A program made the position numbers and the translations under genes. The notes beneath the pieces were generated by a model. It saw only the letters and a list, made by a program, of their open reading frames with translations. It was not told where the DNA came from and did not search any database. This document shows positions 14,450-29,013 of a stretch of DNA of 64,000 bases, in pieces (positions within the stretch are counted from its first letter, which is position 1; each line of letters opens with the position of its first letter). The DNA is from DASPHG01 sp963748315 (GTDB lineage Bacteria; Actinomycetota; Thermoleophilia; Solirubrobacterales; Thermoleophilaceae), in NCBI GenBank assembly GCA_963748315.1, contig CAVVIK010000005.1, positions 434,001-498,000 of the forward strand, written 5' to 3'.

Positions 14450-14985
14450 GCCGCCGCCACCCTTTCGCTGATGACCACCTCGTCGACGCCGTCGAGCTCC
14501 TCGACGCGCACGAAGACGCGTTCGGAGGCCGCTGTCGGCAGATTCTTGCCCACGTAGTCGGGCCGGATCGGAAGCTCTCTGTGCCCGCGGTCGGCAACGA
14601 CCGCAAATTGCACGCGCGCCGGGCGCCCGTAGTCGAACAGGGCGTCGATCGCGGCGCGCGCGGTGCGCCCCGTGTAGAGGACGTCGTCGACCAGGACGAC
14701 GGTCATCCCCTCGATCGGGAACTCGATGTGCGAGGCGTGGACGGTCGGCTGGCTGCGCGTGGCCACGTCGTCGCGGTAGAAGGAGATGTCGATGTCGCCC
14801 AGCGGGATCGGCTCGCCGACCAGCTCGGCGACCAGGTCGCGGAGGCGCTGTGCGAGCACCGCGCCGCGGCGATGGATCCCGACGACGGCGAGACTGCTCC
14901 CGCCCGTCTTCTCGACGATCTCGTGCGAGATACGCACGAGCGTGCGCCGCATGTCCTCGGCGTCGAGGACGACCTTGTCGCTCAC
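14446..14985 (-). CDS. pyrR: PyrR, uridine-nucleotide-sensing regulator
   Basis: 179 residues of the type I phosphoribosyltransferase fold, with the PRPP loop VVLVDDVLYTGRTARAA and a basic N-terminal helix (RRTLVRISHEIVEK). PyrR binds UMP/UTP and then its RNA loop in the pyr leader, and often has weak uracil phosphoribosyltransferase activity. GTG start (14983-14985) preceded by AGGAAGGAG. It heads the overlapping gene chain through carB. The RNA loop in front of it suggests autogenous control. Confidence 0.95.
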
Positions 14986-14990
14986 TTCGC

Positions 14991-15014
14991 TCCTTCCTGG
15001 CCTCTCGGGACCGG
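14991..15014 (-). promoter_or_regulatory. PyrR-binding RNA loop overlapping the pyrR ribosome site
   Basis: On the minus strand GGTCCCGAGAGGCCAGGAAG matches the known PyrR anti-antiterminator consensus (ARUCCNGNGAGGYUNGNAAG as I recall it) at nearly every fixed position. The purine-rich end is itself the ribosome site, six bases before GTG. No terminator hairpin with a T-run follows. This favours translational repression, as known for mycobacterial pyrR, over attenuation. Confidence 0.8.
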
Positions 15015-15038
15015 GTTAAAGGGGCTGTCCGGGCGAGA

Positions 15039-15999
15039 CTAGCACCGGGGGACGGCGGCACCGCGCTCGCGCTTGTGGTGCACCGGTCCGCCCCGCTCCG
15101 GGAACGGGATCTCGACGCGGTCGAAGTCCCGCGGGACGATCGTCGCGTCGAAGACCTCGCGGGCCTCCGCGCGAAGTTCCTCCGCCGGATGGCGGGGCGA
15201 GACGTGCGTCAGTGCGAGCAGCGCGACCTCCGCCGCGGCGGCCAGCTCGGCGGCGCCGCGGGCGGTCGAGTGGCCGGTCTCCGCGGCGCGCTCGGCCTCC
15301 TCCGCCGTGAAGGTGGCCTCGTGCACGAGCAGGTCGGCGCCGTGCGCGATCGCGCGCGTCGAGTCGGCCGGCGCGGTGTCGCCCGTCAGCACGAGCTTGC
15401 GCCCGCGGCGGGCCTCCCCCAGCACCTGCTCCGGAAGCACGTCGCGCCCGTCCACGCTCACCGCCTCGCCGTTCTGAAGGCGGCCGAAGTCCGGCCCGGC
15501 CTGGACCCCCAGCTCGCGCGCGCGGTCCTCGTCGAAGCGGCCGGGGCGGTCCTGCTCGACGAGCACGTAGCCGTAAGCGTTGACGCGATGGTCGACCTCG
15601 AACGGCGCGACCAGATAGCCGTCGCGCTCGAGCGGCGACGTTCGGCTCGAGCTCGACGAGCGTGACGTCGTAGGGCGCGGCGCCCATCACCGGGCGCAGC
15701 GCGGCGAAGAGCGCGCGCAGCCCCGGCGGGCCGTAGATCGCGAGCGGCGTCTCCCGTCCCCGCAGCCCGAACGTCTTCAGCATCCCCGGCAGGCCGAGGA
15801 AGTGATCGGCGTGGAAATGCGTCAGGAAGATCTCCTCGAGGTCCACCAGTCCGATCGAGCGCAGCAGCTGCCGCTGGGTCCCCTCCCCGCAGTCGAACAG
15901 CAGGCGATCGCCGCCGCGTCGCACGAGCGTGGCGGGAAGGCCGCGCCCGGCGGTGGGCGCGGATCCGGCGGTGCCGATGAACATGACGTCGAGGTCCAC
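15039..15999 (-). CDS. rnz: ribonuclease Z (tRNA 3'-end processing)
   Basis: Metallo-beta-lactamase-fold endonuclease that trims tRNA 3' trailers. It shows FIGTAGSAPT at the start, FDCGEGTQRQLLRS, the zinc motif FLTHFHADHFLGLPGML, GDTAPADST and HVSPRH near the C-terminus. About 320 residues, the usual length for the short form. An indel near 15640 breaks the frame between VTLVELEPN and the LERDGYLVAPFEVDHRVNAYGY part. GTG at 15997-15999; the leader carries no clear ribosome site, so the internal ATG just downstream is possible. Confidence 0.9.
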
Positions 16000-16006
16000 G
16001 GGCGCA

Positions 16007-16058
16007 ACTTAAGGGGTCAGACCCCTTAAGTGGGGGCGACTCAAGGGGTCTGACCCCT
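16007..16058. repeat. paired palindromes AAGGGGTC(A/T)GACCCCTT between two minus-strand genes
   Basis: A perfect 25-base palindrome centred on one A (16007-16031) is followed after 11 bases by a second palindromic copy (16043-16058). The second copy overlaps the stop codon of the metallophosphatase gene. Either can fold as a strong hairpin on both strands. There is no T-run, so it may be an intergenic palindromic repeat, a protein site or a poor terminator. Confidence 0.75.
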
Positions 16059-16544
16059 AGTCGAGCCAGACGTGCTCGAACGTCACCCGTCCGTCGGTCA
16101 CCCGCGCGAGGCCCATGCTGTGGCGCGGCTGGCGGCGGCGGTCGGTCGGGCTGCCCGGGTTGAAGATCTGGAAGCCGTCCTCCTCCTCGTGCAGCGGGAT
16201 GTGCGAATGGCCGAAGACCACGGCGTCGCACTCGGGGAACGCCATCCGCATCCGCCCCAGCCGGCCCTGCGCCGGCCCGGCGTCGTGCACCAGTCCGATG
16301 CGGGCTCCCGCGGCGTCGACGACCTGGCGCTCGGGCAGGATCCGCCGCACCTCGGCCGAGTCGATGTTGCCGTGGACGGCGGCCACCGGCGGTCCGAGGG
16401 CGCGCAGCTCCTCGAGCACCTCGGCGGTCGAGAGATCGCCGGCGTGCAGCACCAGGTCCGCCGAGCGCATGCGCTCGATGCACGCGTCGGGGATAGCCCG
16501 TGAGCCCCGCGGGAGGTGCGTGTCGGCGACGATCGCTATCAGCA
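16057..16544 (-). CDS. YfcE/MJ0936-type metallophosphoesterase
   Basis: Small calcineurin-like phosphoesterase of about 160 residues. Metal-binding motifs are AIVADTHLPRGS, HAGDLST, VHGNID, LVHDAG and VFGHSHIP, in family order, ending in FNPGSPTDRRR. The family hydrolyses phosphodiesters; the natural substrate is unknown. The first in-frame ATG (16470) would remove the first metal motif. Translation must therefore start upstream, at a CTG just after the methyltransferase stop, or an indel hides the start. Confidence 0.8.
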
Positions 16545-16550
16545 GGGCGC

Positions 16551-17202
16551 TCAGCTGAGTCGCGTGAGGCGTGCGGAGAGGAGATCCTCGCCTGGCTGCG
16601 CGTTTTTCAGGCTGTGGTACATCCCGCCGTTCCGGGCGTTCAGGGCTTCGAACTCCACGCGCCAGCCATCAAGCGTTCGGTGGAAGTCCGGCGCCAAGTT
16701 ATGCGGCTCGGTCCAGGTCGGCGGGTGGCCGACCTCGACCAGCAGCAGGAATGTTCCTCCCGGGCGTATCACGCGGCCGATCTCGGAGACCGCGGTCTCC
16801 ACGTTCTCGACGTGGTCGAGCGAGTTGAACGACGAGACGACGTCGAAGTGGTCGTCGGGGAACGGGAGGTTCTCGACTTCGGTTTGCACGTACCGCATCG
16901 ACTGTTGGTCCGCGCCCAGCGCCAGGTACTCGTCAGCGAGGGGGTCAGCGCCGATTCGCTCACGCGCGTTGCGTCGCCCATTCGAGCGAGCCGCGCGGCC
17001 CGCAGCCGATATCGAGGATCGCCTTGCCCTCGTAGAAGTCGCGGTCGAGCCCGAAGTACTCGGTGAAGAAGAACTCGAAATGCGTGTTGCGTCCGGTCGG
17101 GTCGTCGACCAGCTTCTTCCAGTAGCGCGCCTCGCCCCGCCGCTTGACCCACGTGCGCAAGCGAGGCGGGAGAGGCACAAACGCCCGTTCGCGCAACTGC
17201 AT
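16551..17202 (-). CDS. class I SAM-dependent methyltransferase
   Basis: About 215 residues. The SAM-binding motif I is AILDIGCGPRGSLEW, followed by FPDDHFDVVSSFNSLDHVEN (motif II region) and EIGRVIRPGGTFLLLVEVGH (motif III). The N-terminal half and the rest are in different frames, broken near 16962-16965. The acceptor is not predictable. ATG at 17200-17202; a TAGGGT hexamer six bases upstream would suit a leaderless transcript. Confidence 0.75.
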
Positions 17203-17273
17203 CGGGCCACCCTATAACCAGGCCTCGGGGTCGGCATTTCGTCGAGGGTGAGCGCACGCGACCGCCCAGCGCC

Positions 17274-17302
17274 TTGCGGGACTTTTCCCAGGTATCTACC
17301 CT
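17274..17302 (+). promoter_or_regulatory. candidate promoter of the hybrid-kinase operon
   Basis: TTGCGG (17274-17279) and TACCCT (17297-17302) are separated by 17 bases, about 30 bases before the TTG start. The call is on spacing and consensus only. Confidence 0.4.
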
Positions 17303-17332
17303 CGGCCATTCCCGGAGTCCGAGGAGGGGGCT

Positions 17333-23208
<5,876 letters not shown>

Positions 23209-23224
<16 letters not shown>

Positions 23225-24054
23225 CGCCCCAGCCGGGAGGCGAGCTGGAGCGCATAGAGATCGAGCTGCTGCTCGAGGCAATCGACCGCCACTACGGGTT
23301 CGACTTCCGCGGCTACGCGCTCGGGTCGCTGCGCCGGCGGCTGTGGCGCAGCGCCGCCGAGGAGGGCGTGCACTCGATCTCCGGGCTCCAGGAGAAGATC
23401 CTCCACGAGCCGGAGGCGATGGAGCGGCTGCTCAGGGGACTGTCGGTGAACGTCACCACGATGTTTCGCGACCCCACGTTCCACGTGGCGTTCCGCGAGC
23501 ACGTGGTCCCGCTGCTGCGCACCTATCCGTTCATCCGGATCTGGAACGCCGGCTGCTCCACGGGCGAGGAGACGTACTCGCTCGCGATCCTGCTCCAGGA
23601 GGAAGGCCTCTACGAGCGTGCGCGCATCTACGCGACGGACTTCAACTCGGAGGTGCTGCTGCGGGCTCGTGCCCGCGAGCTGCCGCTCGACCGGATGCAG
23701 GAGTACACGCAGAACTACCAGCACGCCGGCGGCACGCGCGACTTCTCCGCGTACTACTCGGTCGAGCGCGGCGTGGCGAAGCTCGACGAGGGCCTCAGCG
23801 AGCACGTCGTCTTCGCACAGCACAACCTGGCCTCGGACCGCTCGTTCAACGAGTTCAACGTGGTGCTCTGCCGCAACGTGCTGATCTACTTCGGCCGCGA
23901 GCTGCAGAAGCGAGTGCACCAGCTCTTCTACGACAGCCTGGCTCGCTTCGGGGTGCTCGGGCTCGGCCAGAAGGAGACGCTGCGCTTCACCGACCTCGAG
24001 GACCGCTACGAGGAGCTCGACCAGCGCGAGAGGATCTACCGGAGAATTGCCTGA
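23209..24054 (+). CDS. cheR: CheR-type protein-glutamate methyltransferase
   Basis: 281 residues. The N-terminal helical domain contains FRGYALGSLRRRLWRS; the SAM domain has IRIWNAGCSTGEETYSLAILL and ATDFNSEVL. LCRNVLIYFGRELQKRV is the CheR signature. It methylates glutamates on coiled-coil signalling proteins, normally chemoreceptors. No receptor gene is nearby, so the upstream HAMP/coiled-coil kinase is a possible target. GTG start lies 16 bases inside the kinase gene. The N-terminal beta-subdomain of receptor-tethered CheR is not evident. Confidence 0.92.
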
Positions 24055-24633
24055 TGGCATTCGAGTTGATCGCGATCGGAGCGTCATGGGGCGGGATGAA
24101 CGCTCTCGGACGCGTGCTCGAGGCGCTGCCGGGCGACTTCGAGATCCCGGTCGTCGTCGCCCAACACCGCCCCGTCACCACGGCGACCGACGCGATGCTG
24201 GAGACCGTGCTCGCGCGCAGCTCGAAGCTCGAGGTCGTACCGGCGGCCGACAAGGAGCCGCTCGACCCCGGGCGCGTGTACGTCGCACCGGCCGACTACC
24301 ACCTACTGGTCGAGCCGGGCCACCTGGCACTCAGCGCCGATGAACCGGTGGAGTTCTCGCGGCCGTCCATCGACGTGCTCTTCGAGTCGGCGGCCGCCAG
24401 CTACGGCCCGCGGACGGTCGGTGTCCTGCTGACGGGCATGAACCAGGATGGAGCGGCGGGCCTGGCTTCGGATCGTCGCCGCCGGCGGGTACACCGTCGC
24501 CCAGGATCCGGCGACCGCCGAACGCGGCGACATGCCGGCCGCCGCCATCGCGCGCGGCGCCGCGCGGCGTGTCCTGCCGCTCGAGCGAATAGGGCCCTTC
24601 CTCGCGGACCTCCGGTCCGGGGTCTCGCGATGA
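24054..24633 (+). CDS. CheB-type methylesterase catalytic domain, no receiver
   Basis: About 193 residues of the CheB catalytic domain only. Triad: Ser in IGASWGGMNAL, His in VAQHRP and Asp in GMNQDGAAGL. YVAPADYHLLVEPG is also typical. The REC domain of classical CheB is absent, so it is not directly phospho-regulated. One extra T near 24471 shifts the frame; removing it gives GLARIVAAGGYTVAQDPATAERGDMP. ATG overlaps the cheR stop, so it is coupled. Expected to remove the methyl groups added by the upstream CheR. Confidence 0.85.
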
Positions 24634-27156
24634 GCCCGTCCACCCCCGCCAAGGTCCTGCTGGTCGACGACCAGGAGGAGAACCTCATCGCGCTCGAGGC
24701 CGTGCTCGAGCCGCTCGGGCAGACGCTCGTGCGCGCCTCGTCGGGCCACGCGGCCCTCGGGCACCTCCTGCGCGACGAGTTCGCCCTGATCCTGATGGAC
24801 GTCCAGATGCCGGACCTGGACGGCTTCGAGACAGCCGCCTACATCAAGCGGCGCGAGAAGACGCGCCACATCCCGATCATCTTCCTGACGGCGATCAGCA
24901 AGGAGCTGCACCATGTGTTCCGGGGTTACTCCGCGGGTGCCGTCGACTACGTCCTGAAGCCGTTCGACCCGTTGGTGCTGCGGTCGAAGGTCGCGGTCTT
25001 CATCGACCTCTACGAGAAGGAGCGCGCGCTGCGCGAGAGCGAGCGCCGCTTCCGGACGGCCTTCGAGCACGCCCCGATCGGGATCGCGCTGACGACGCTC
25101 GACGGTCGCTTCCTGGACGCGAACAGGGCACTGCTCACGATGCTCGGCCGCTCGCACGCCGATCTGCTGACACGCGGCGTGGCGAGCCTCGCGCACCGGG
25201 ACGACCGCCGCGTGCTGAGCGATCACCTGAGGCGGGTCGAGGCCGGCGAGCTGTCCGGCTTCAACGTGGAGATCCGCCTCCTCCGCCCCGAGGGCGAGCC
25301 GGTGTCCGCGCTCGTGAGCGCCTCCGTGGTCCCCGACGAGGACGGGGCGCCGCTGCACGCGATCATCCAGGTCAGCGACCTGACGGAGCGGCGTGCCGCC
25401 CAGCGCGAACGCGACCGCAGGGAGCTCGAGCAGGGCGCCCGCCGCGAGGCGGAGGCGGTGGCCACGACGCTCGGCAAGCTCCAGGGGGTCACCGACGTGG
25501 CGCTGGCCCACCTCGGCTTCGACGAGCTTGTGACCGCGCTCCTGCCGCGCGTGGCGGAGACGCTCGACGTCGACGCGGCCGGGATCATCGTGCTCGACAC
25601 CGACGCGGCGACCGCCGCCACCACCGCGTCGGGCGCGGCGCTCTTGCCGGGTGGCAGCATCGAGCGGGGCGACCGGATCCCGATGCCCAAGGACGCGCGC
25701 CGGCTCGCGGGCACGGACGAGCCGGTGGGGATGCCGGCGGTGAACGACGCCGACGTGCTCCACCCCCTCCTCCGCGAGACGGGCCTGCAGTCGGTCGCCG
25801 CCGCCCCCCTCCCGATCGGCCAGGGCGTCAGCGGCGCGTTGCAGGTCGGCACGCTGCACGCACGCGACTTCACGCCGGAGGAGATCTCTCTGCTCGGCGC
25901 TCTTGGCCGACCGGGCGGCGCTCGCCGTGCGCCACGCGCGCCAATACGAACACGAGCGCGGCATCGTCGAGACGCTCCAGCGAAGCCTGCTGCCAGCGTC
26001 ACTGCCGCTCGTCCCCGGGTTCACGATGGCCGCGCGCTATCTCCCCGCCGAGACCGACTCCCGCGTCGGCGGCGACTGGTACGACGTGGTCGTGCTCGAG
26101 GAGGGCCGAGTCGCCATCGCGATCGGCGACGTCTCGGGGCACGGCATCCGGGCCGCGGCGCTGATGGGCCAGCTGCGCAACGCGCTGCGCGCGTACGCCT
26201 TCGAGGGCTATCCGCCGTCGGTCGCGGCAGAGCGGCTCGACAGCCTCGTGCGCCAGCTCGAGGCTGGGTGGTTCGCGACGCTCGTCTACGCGATCATCGA
26301 GCCGGACGGCCACAAGGTGACGCTCGCGAACGCGGGCCATCCCGCCCCGATCGTGGTCACCCCGGACGGCGAGGGACGTTTCCTCGAGGACGTGCGCTCC
26401 AGTCCGCTCGGCACGTCGCGCACAATGGACGTGTTCGGAGAGGGGACCTTCGAGCTTGCCCCCGGCTCGCTGCTCTTCTTCTACACGGACGGCCTCGTCG
26501 AACGGCGCGGGACGCCGCTGCTCGACTCGCTCGAGGAGTTGCGCAAGGTCGTGGCCGCGGGCCCAACCGACCCGGAGGCGCTGTGCGAGCACGTCCGGGG
26601 GGCGCTGCTGGGCGACACTGCTCCCCGCGACGACGTCGCCTTCATGGCGGTCCGGACGATCCCGTTGACCGGTGAGCGCATTGACCTGACGATGCCGGCC
26701 GAGCCGAAGACGCTTGTGGCGGCACGTTCGATCATCGGACGCTGGCTGACCGCCGCGGGTGCCGACGAGGAGACCGTGCGGGACATGCAGACCGCCTGTC
26801 ACGAGGCCTGCGCGAACGTGATCGAGCACGCCTACCGCTTCCGCGAGGCGACCTTCGACCTCGAGGGGTCGCTCGCGGACGGTGAGATCGTGCTGACGAT
26901 CCGCGACACCGGCGGCTGGCGCGGCGCCGGCAACCCTGACCGCGGGCGCGGCTTCGCGATGATGAAGTCGCTCGTCGACGACGTCTCTGTCGAACGCGAC
27001 GAGAGCGGCACGGCGGTGACGCTGCGACGCCGCCTGAAGCGGAGCGTCAGTTCGGCGAAGCCTGCGAGAGCAGCCCGGGACGGACGCGGGAAACCTCGGC
27101 GCGCTGCGCGCCGGGGCGCTTCGAGCGGTACATCGCGTGATCGGCCCGCCGGATGA
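24630..27156 (+). CDS. REC-PAS-GAF-PP2C phosphatase fused to anti-sigma-type HATPase (RsbU/RsbW-like)
   Basis: About 840 residues. Receiver (about 8-125; acceptor in LILMDVQMPDLDGF, Lys in YVLKPFDP), then PAS (FEHAPIGIALTTLDGRFLDANRA) and GAF (about 290-425). The SpoIIE/PP2C domain has VGGDWYDVVVL, GDVSGHGIRAA, ANAGHPAPIV and DGLVERRG. The C-terminal HATPase_c_2 domain has ACHEACANVIEHAYR and DTGGWRG. Such proteins control partner switching of alternative sigma factors through anti-anti-sigma proteins. One extra T near 25904 breaks the frame inside GALADRAAL. The basic tail after LRRRLKR may be readthrough caused by a missed stop; the last 110 bases overlap the convergent GGDEF gene. ATG overlaps the previous stop (ATGA). 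Confidence 0.88.
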
Positions 27157-27982
27157 GGCCGTCCGGCGTGGTCGCGGCGGGGTTGGCGGTGAAGGCGATG
27201 CCCACGCTGGCCCCCACCTTCAGCCCACCCGGATAGGGCCGCGACAGCTCGTCGGCGACCCGCTCGCCCAGGTGCTGGGCCGCCTCGACATCGCCCACGT
27301 CCTCGGCGAGGACCGTGAACTCGTCGCCGCCGTAGCGCGCGACGGTGTCGGCGGTCCGCACGAGGGCGCGCAGGCGGTCGCCCGCCTCGGCGAGGACGGT
27401 GTCGCCTGCCTCGTGTCCGTGCACGTCGTTGACCTGCTTGAACCCGTCGAGGTCGATGAAGAGAACCGCGAGCGGCACCGTCCGCCGGCGCGCGCGGGCG
27501 AGCGCCTGCTCGAGCCGGTCGAAGAAGAGCTCGCGATTCGGGAGCCCGGTCAGCGCGTCGTGCAGCGCACGATGCGTGAGCGCTGCGGTGTGCCTGCGGA
27601 GCCGGTGCAGGTCGATGAAGACGGAGAGCTTCGACCGCAGCACGGCCGGGTCGTACGGCTTGACGATGTAGTCGACCGCCCCTGCCGAGTAGGCCTCCAG
27701 GCTGCGCTCGGGCGTGTCCTGCCCGGTGACGAAGATGATCGGCACGTAGCGGGTCTTGTGCCGGCGCCTGATCGCCGCGGCCGTTTCGAAGCCGTCCATG
27801 CCCGGCAGGCCGATGTCGAGCAGGATCGCAGCGATGTCCGGCTCGTGGAGAAGATGGCGGAGAGCCTCCTCTCCGGAGGTCACGGTAGTCAGGTCCGCTC
27901 CCAGCGGTTCGACGACCGCGCGGATCGCCTTGAGCGAGGACGCGCTGTCGTCTACGGCTAGAAGTTCAACGGGCTCATGCAT
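27047..27982 (-). CDS. REC-GGDEF response-regulator diguanylate cyclase
   Basis: 311 residues. Receiver at 5-120 (AAILLDIGLPGMDGF acceptor, YIVKPYDP lysine), a short linker, then GGDEF at about 150-305. The active-site motif RYGGDEF is intact, and an RTAD inhibitory site lies five residues before GGDEF. Expected to make c-di-GMP when phosphorylated and to be product-inhibited. No EAL domain. The receiver resembles that of the convergent RsbU-like protein, so both could take phosphate from the hybrid kinase (inference). Confidence 0.92.
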   Translation of the reverse strand: MHEPVELLAVDDSASSLKAIRAVVEPLGADLTTVTSGEEALRHLLHEPDIAAILLDIGLPGMDGFETAAAIRRRHKTRYVPIIFVTGQDTPERSLEAYSAGAVDYIVKPYDPAVLRSKLSVFIDLHRLRRHTAALTHRALHDALTGLPNRELFFDRLEQALARARRRTVPLAVLFIDLDGFKQVNDVHGHEAGDTVLAEAGDRLRALVRTADTVARYGGDEFTVLAEDVGDVEAAQHLGERVADELSRPYPGGLKVGASVGIAFTANPAATTPDGLIRRADHAMYRSKRPGAQRAEVSRVRPGLLSQASPN

Positions 27983-28012
27983 CCATGCCTCCCCGCGTGC
28001 GATTCCCGTACC

Positions 28013-28031
28013 CGCGCGGGCTGAAACCCGC
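28013..28031. other. short hairpin between the cyclase and yihY genes
   Basis: GCGGG and CCCGC flank CTGAAA, giving a five-base-pair stem followed by TTTA on the plus strand. It may mark transcription ends but lacks a long T-run. Confidence 0.3.
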
Positions 28032-28032
28032 T

Positions 28033-28977
28033 TTAGGTCTCGGACTTCATTTTGCGTGTGTCGCGCGGCTCGAGGAAGGGCTCCCGCTCCTCCGGCATGC
28101 CGGCCTCGATCTGGCGCCCGCGCTCGAGCTCGGCGTTGAGCTCGGCCCCGAAAAGGACGGCGATATTGGTGATCCAGAGCCAGGTCAGGAAGACGATCAC
28201 GCCGCCGATCGCGCCGTAGGTCTCGTTGTAGGACGAGAAGTTGGCGACGTAGAAGGCGAACGCGGCCGAGGCGACGATCCACAGGATCACCGCGACTACC
28301 CCACCCGGACTGACCCACCGGAACTTGGGGTGCTTAACGTTCGGCGCGGCGTAGTAGAGGATCGCGAACATCAGGCTTACGATCGCGAGCAGGACCGGCC
28401 ACTTCGCGATGTTCCAGACGTCCACGGCGGTCTTGTCGATCCCGAGCACCTTGCCGACCTGCTCGGCGAGCCCGCCCGTCAGGACGACGCCCACCGAGGT
28501 GATCGCGAGCAGGAGGAGCAGCACCAGCGTGGTCCCGATCCGGGTCGGGACGCTCTTCCAGATCGGCCGCCCCTCCTCGACGTCGTAGATGGCGTTCGAG
28601 GCGCGCATGAACGCGGAGACGTAGCCGGACGCCGACCAGATCGCGAGTGCCAGGCCGACGATCAGCATGATCCCTGCGGCGCCGCCGTTCTGCTGCAGGT
28701 TCTCGATCGCGCTGGTGAAGATGTCGTTCGCGGGGCCCGGCGCGACCTGCTCGAGGTTGTCGAGCAGACTGTTGGTGGTGTCGCTGCCGAGCAGCCCCAG
28801 GATCGAGACGAGCGCCAGGAGCGCGGGGAATATGGCCAGGATCGCGTAGTAGGTGAGCGCCGCCGCCCAATCGGTCAGGTTGTCCTCGCGGAACTCCCTG
28901 ACCGACCGCTTGACCGCCCGCCACCAAGAGCCCTTGTCGAGCTCGCCGGGTGTATCCGGTAGTCCGTTGTTGGCCAT
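28033..28977 (-). CDS. YihY/BrkB-family inner-membrane protein
   Basis: About 314 residues with six predicted membrane segments, from ALTYYAILAIFPALLALVSI to YGAIGGVIVFLTWLWITNIA. The family hallmark is TYYAILAIFP plus the late motif YNETYGAIGGV(I)VFLTWLW...FGAELNAELE. Members were once miscalled ribonuclease BN; transport or envelope roles are proposed but unproven. ATG at 28975-28977 is chosen; a TTG at 29008-29010, three bases after the preceding gene, is possible. The C-terminus is charged and cytosolic. Confidence 0.9.
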   Translation of the reverse strand: MANNGLPDTPGELDKGSWWRAVKRSVREFREDNLTDWAAALTYYAILAIFPALLALVSILGLLGSDTTNSLLDNLEQVAPGPANDIFTSAIENLQQNGGAAGIMLIVGLALAIWSASGYVSAFMRASNAIYDVEEGRPIWKSVPTRIGTTLVLLLLLAITSVGVVLTGGLAEQVGKVLGIDKTAVDVWNIAKWPVLLAIVSLMFAILYYAAPNVKHPKFRWVSPGGVVAVILWIVASAAFAFYVANFSSYNETYGAIGGVIVFLTWLWITNIAVLFGAELNAELERGRQIEAGMPEEREPFLEPRDTRKMKSET

Positions 28978-29013
28978 CGCCAGAGGCGTGCCCCGCGCGG
29001 CGGCGGCCAAACG

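Noticed and set aside
28013..28031. Strong terminator between the GGDEF and yihY genes
   Set aside because: Stem of only five pairs and a TTTA tail; recorded as a weak hairpin only.
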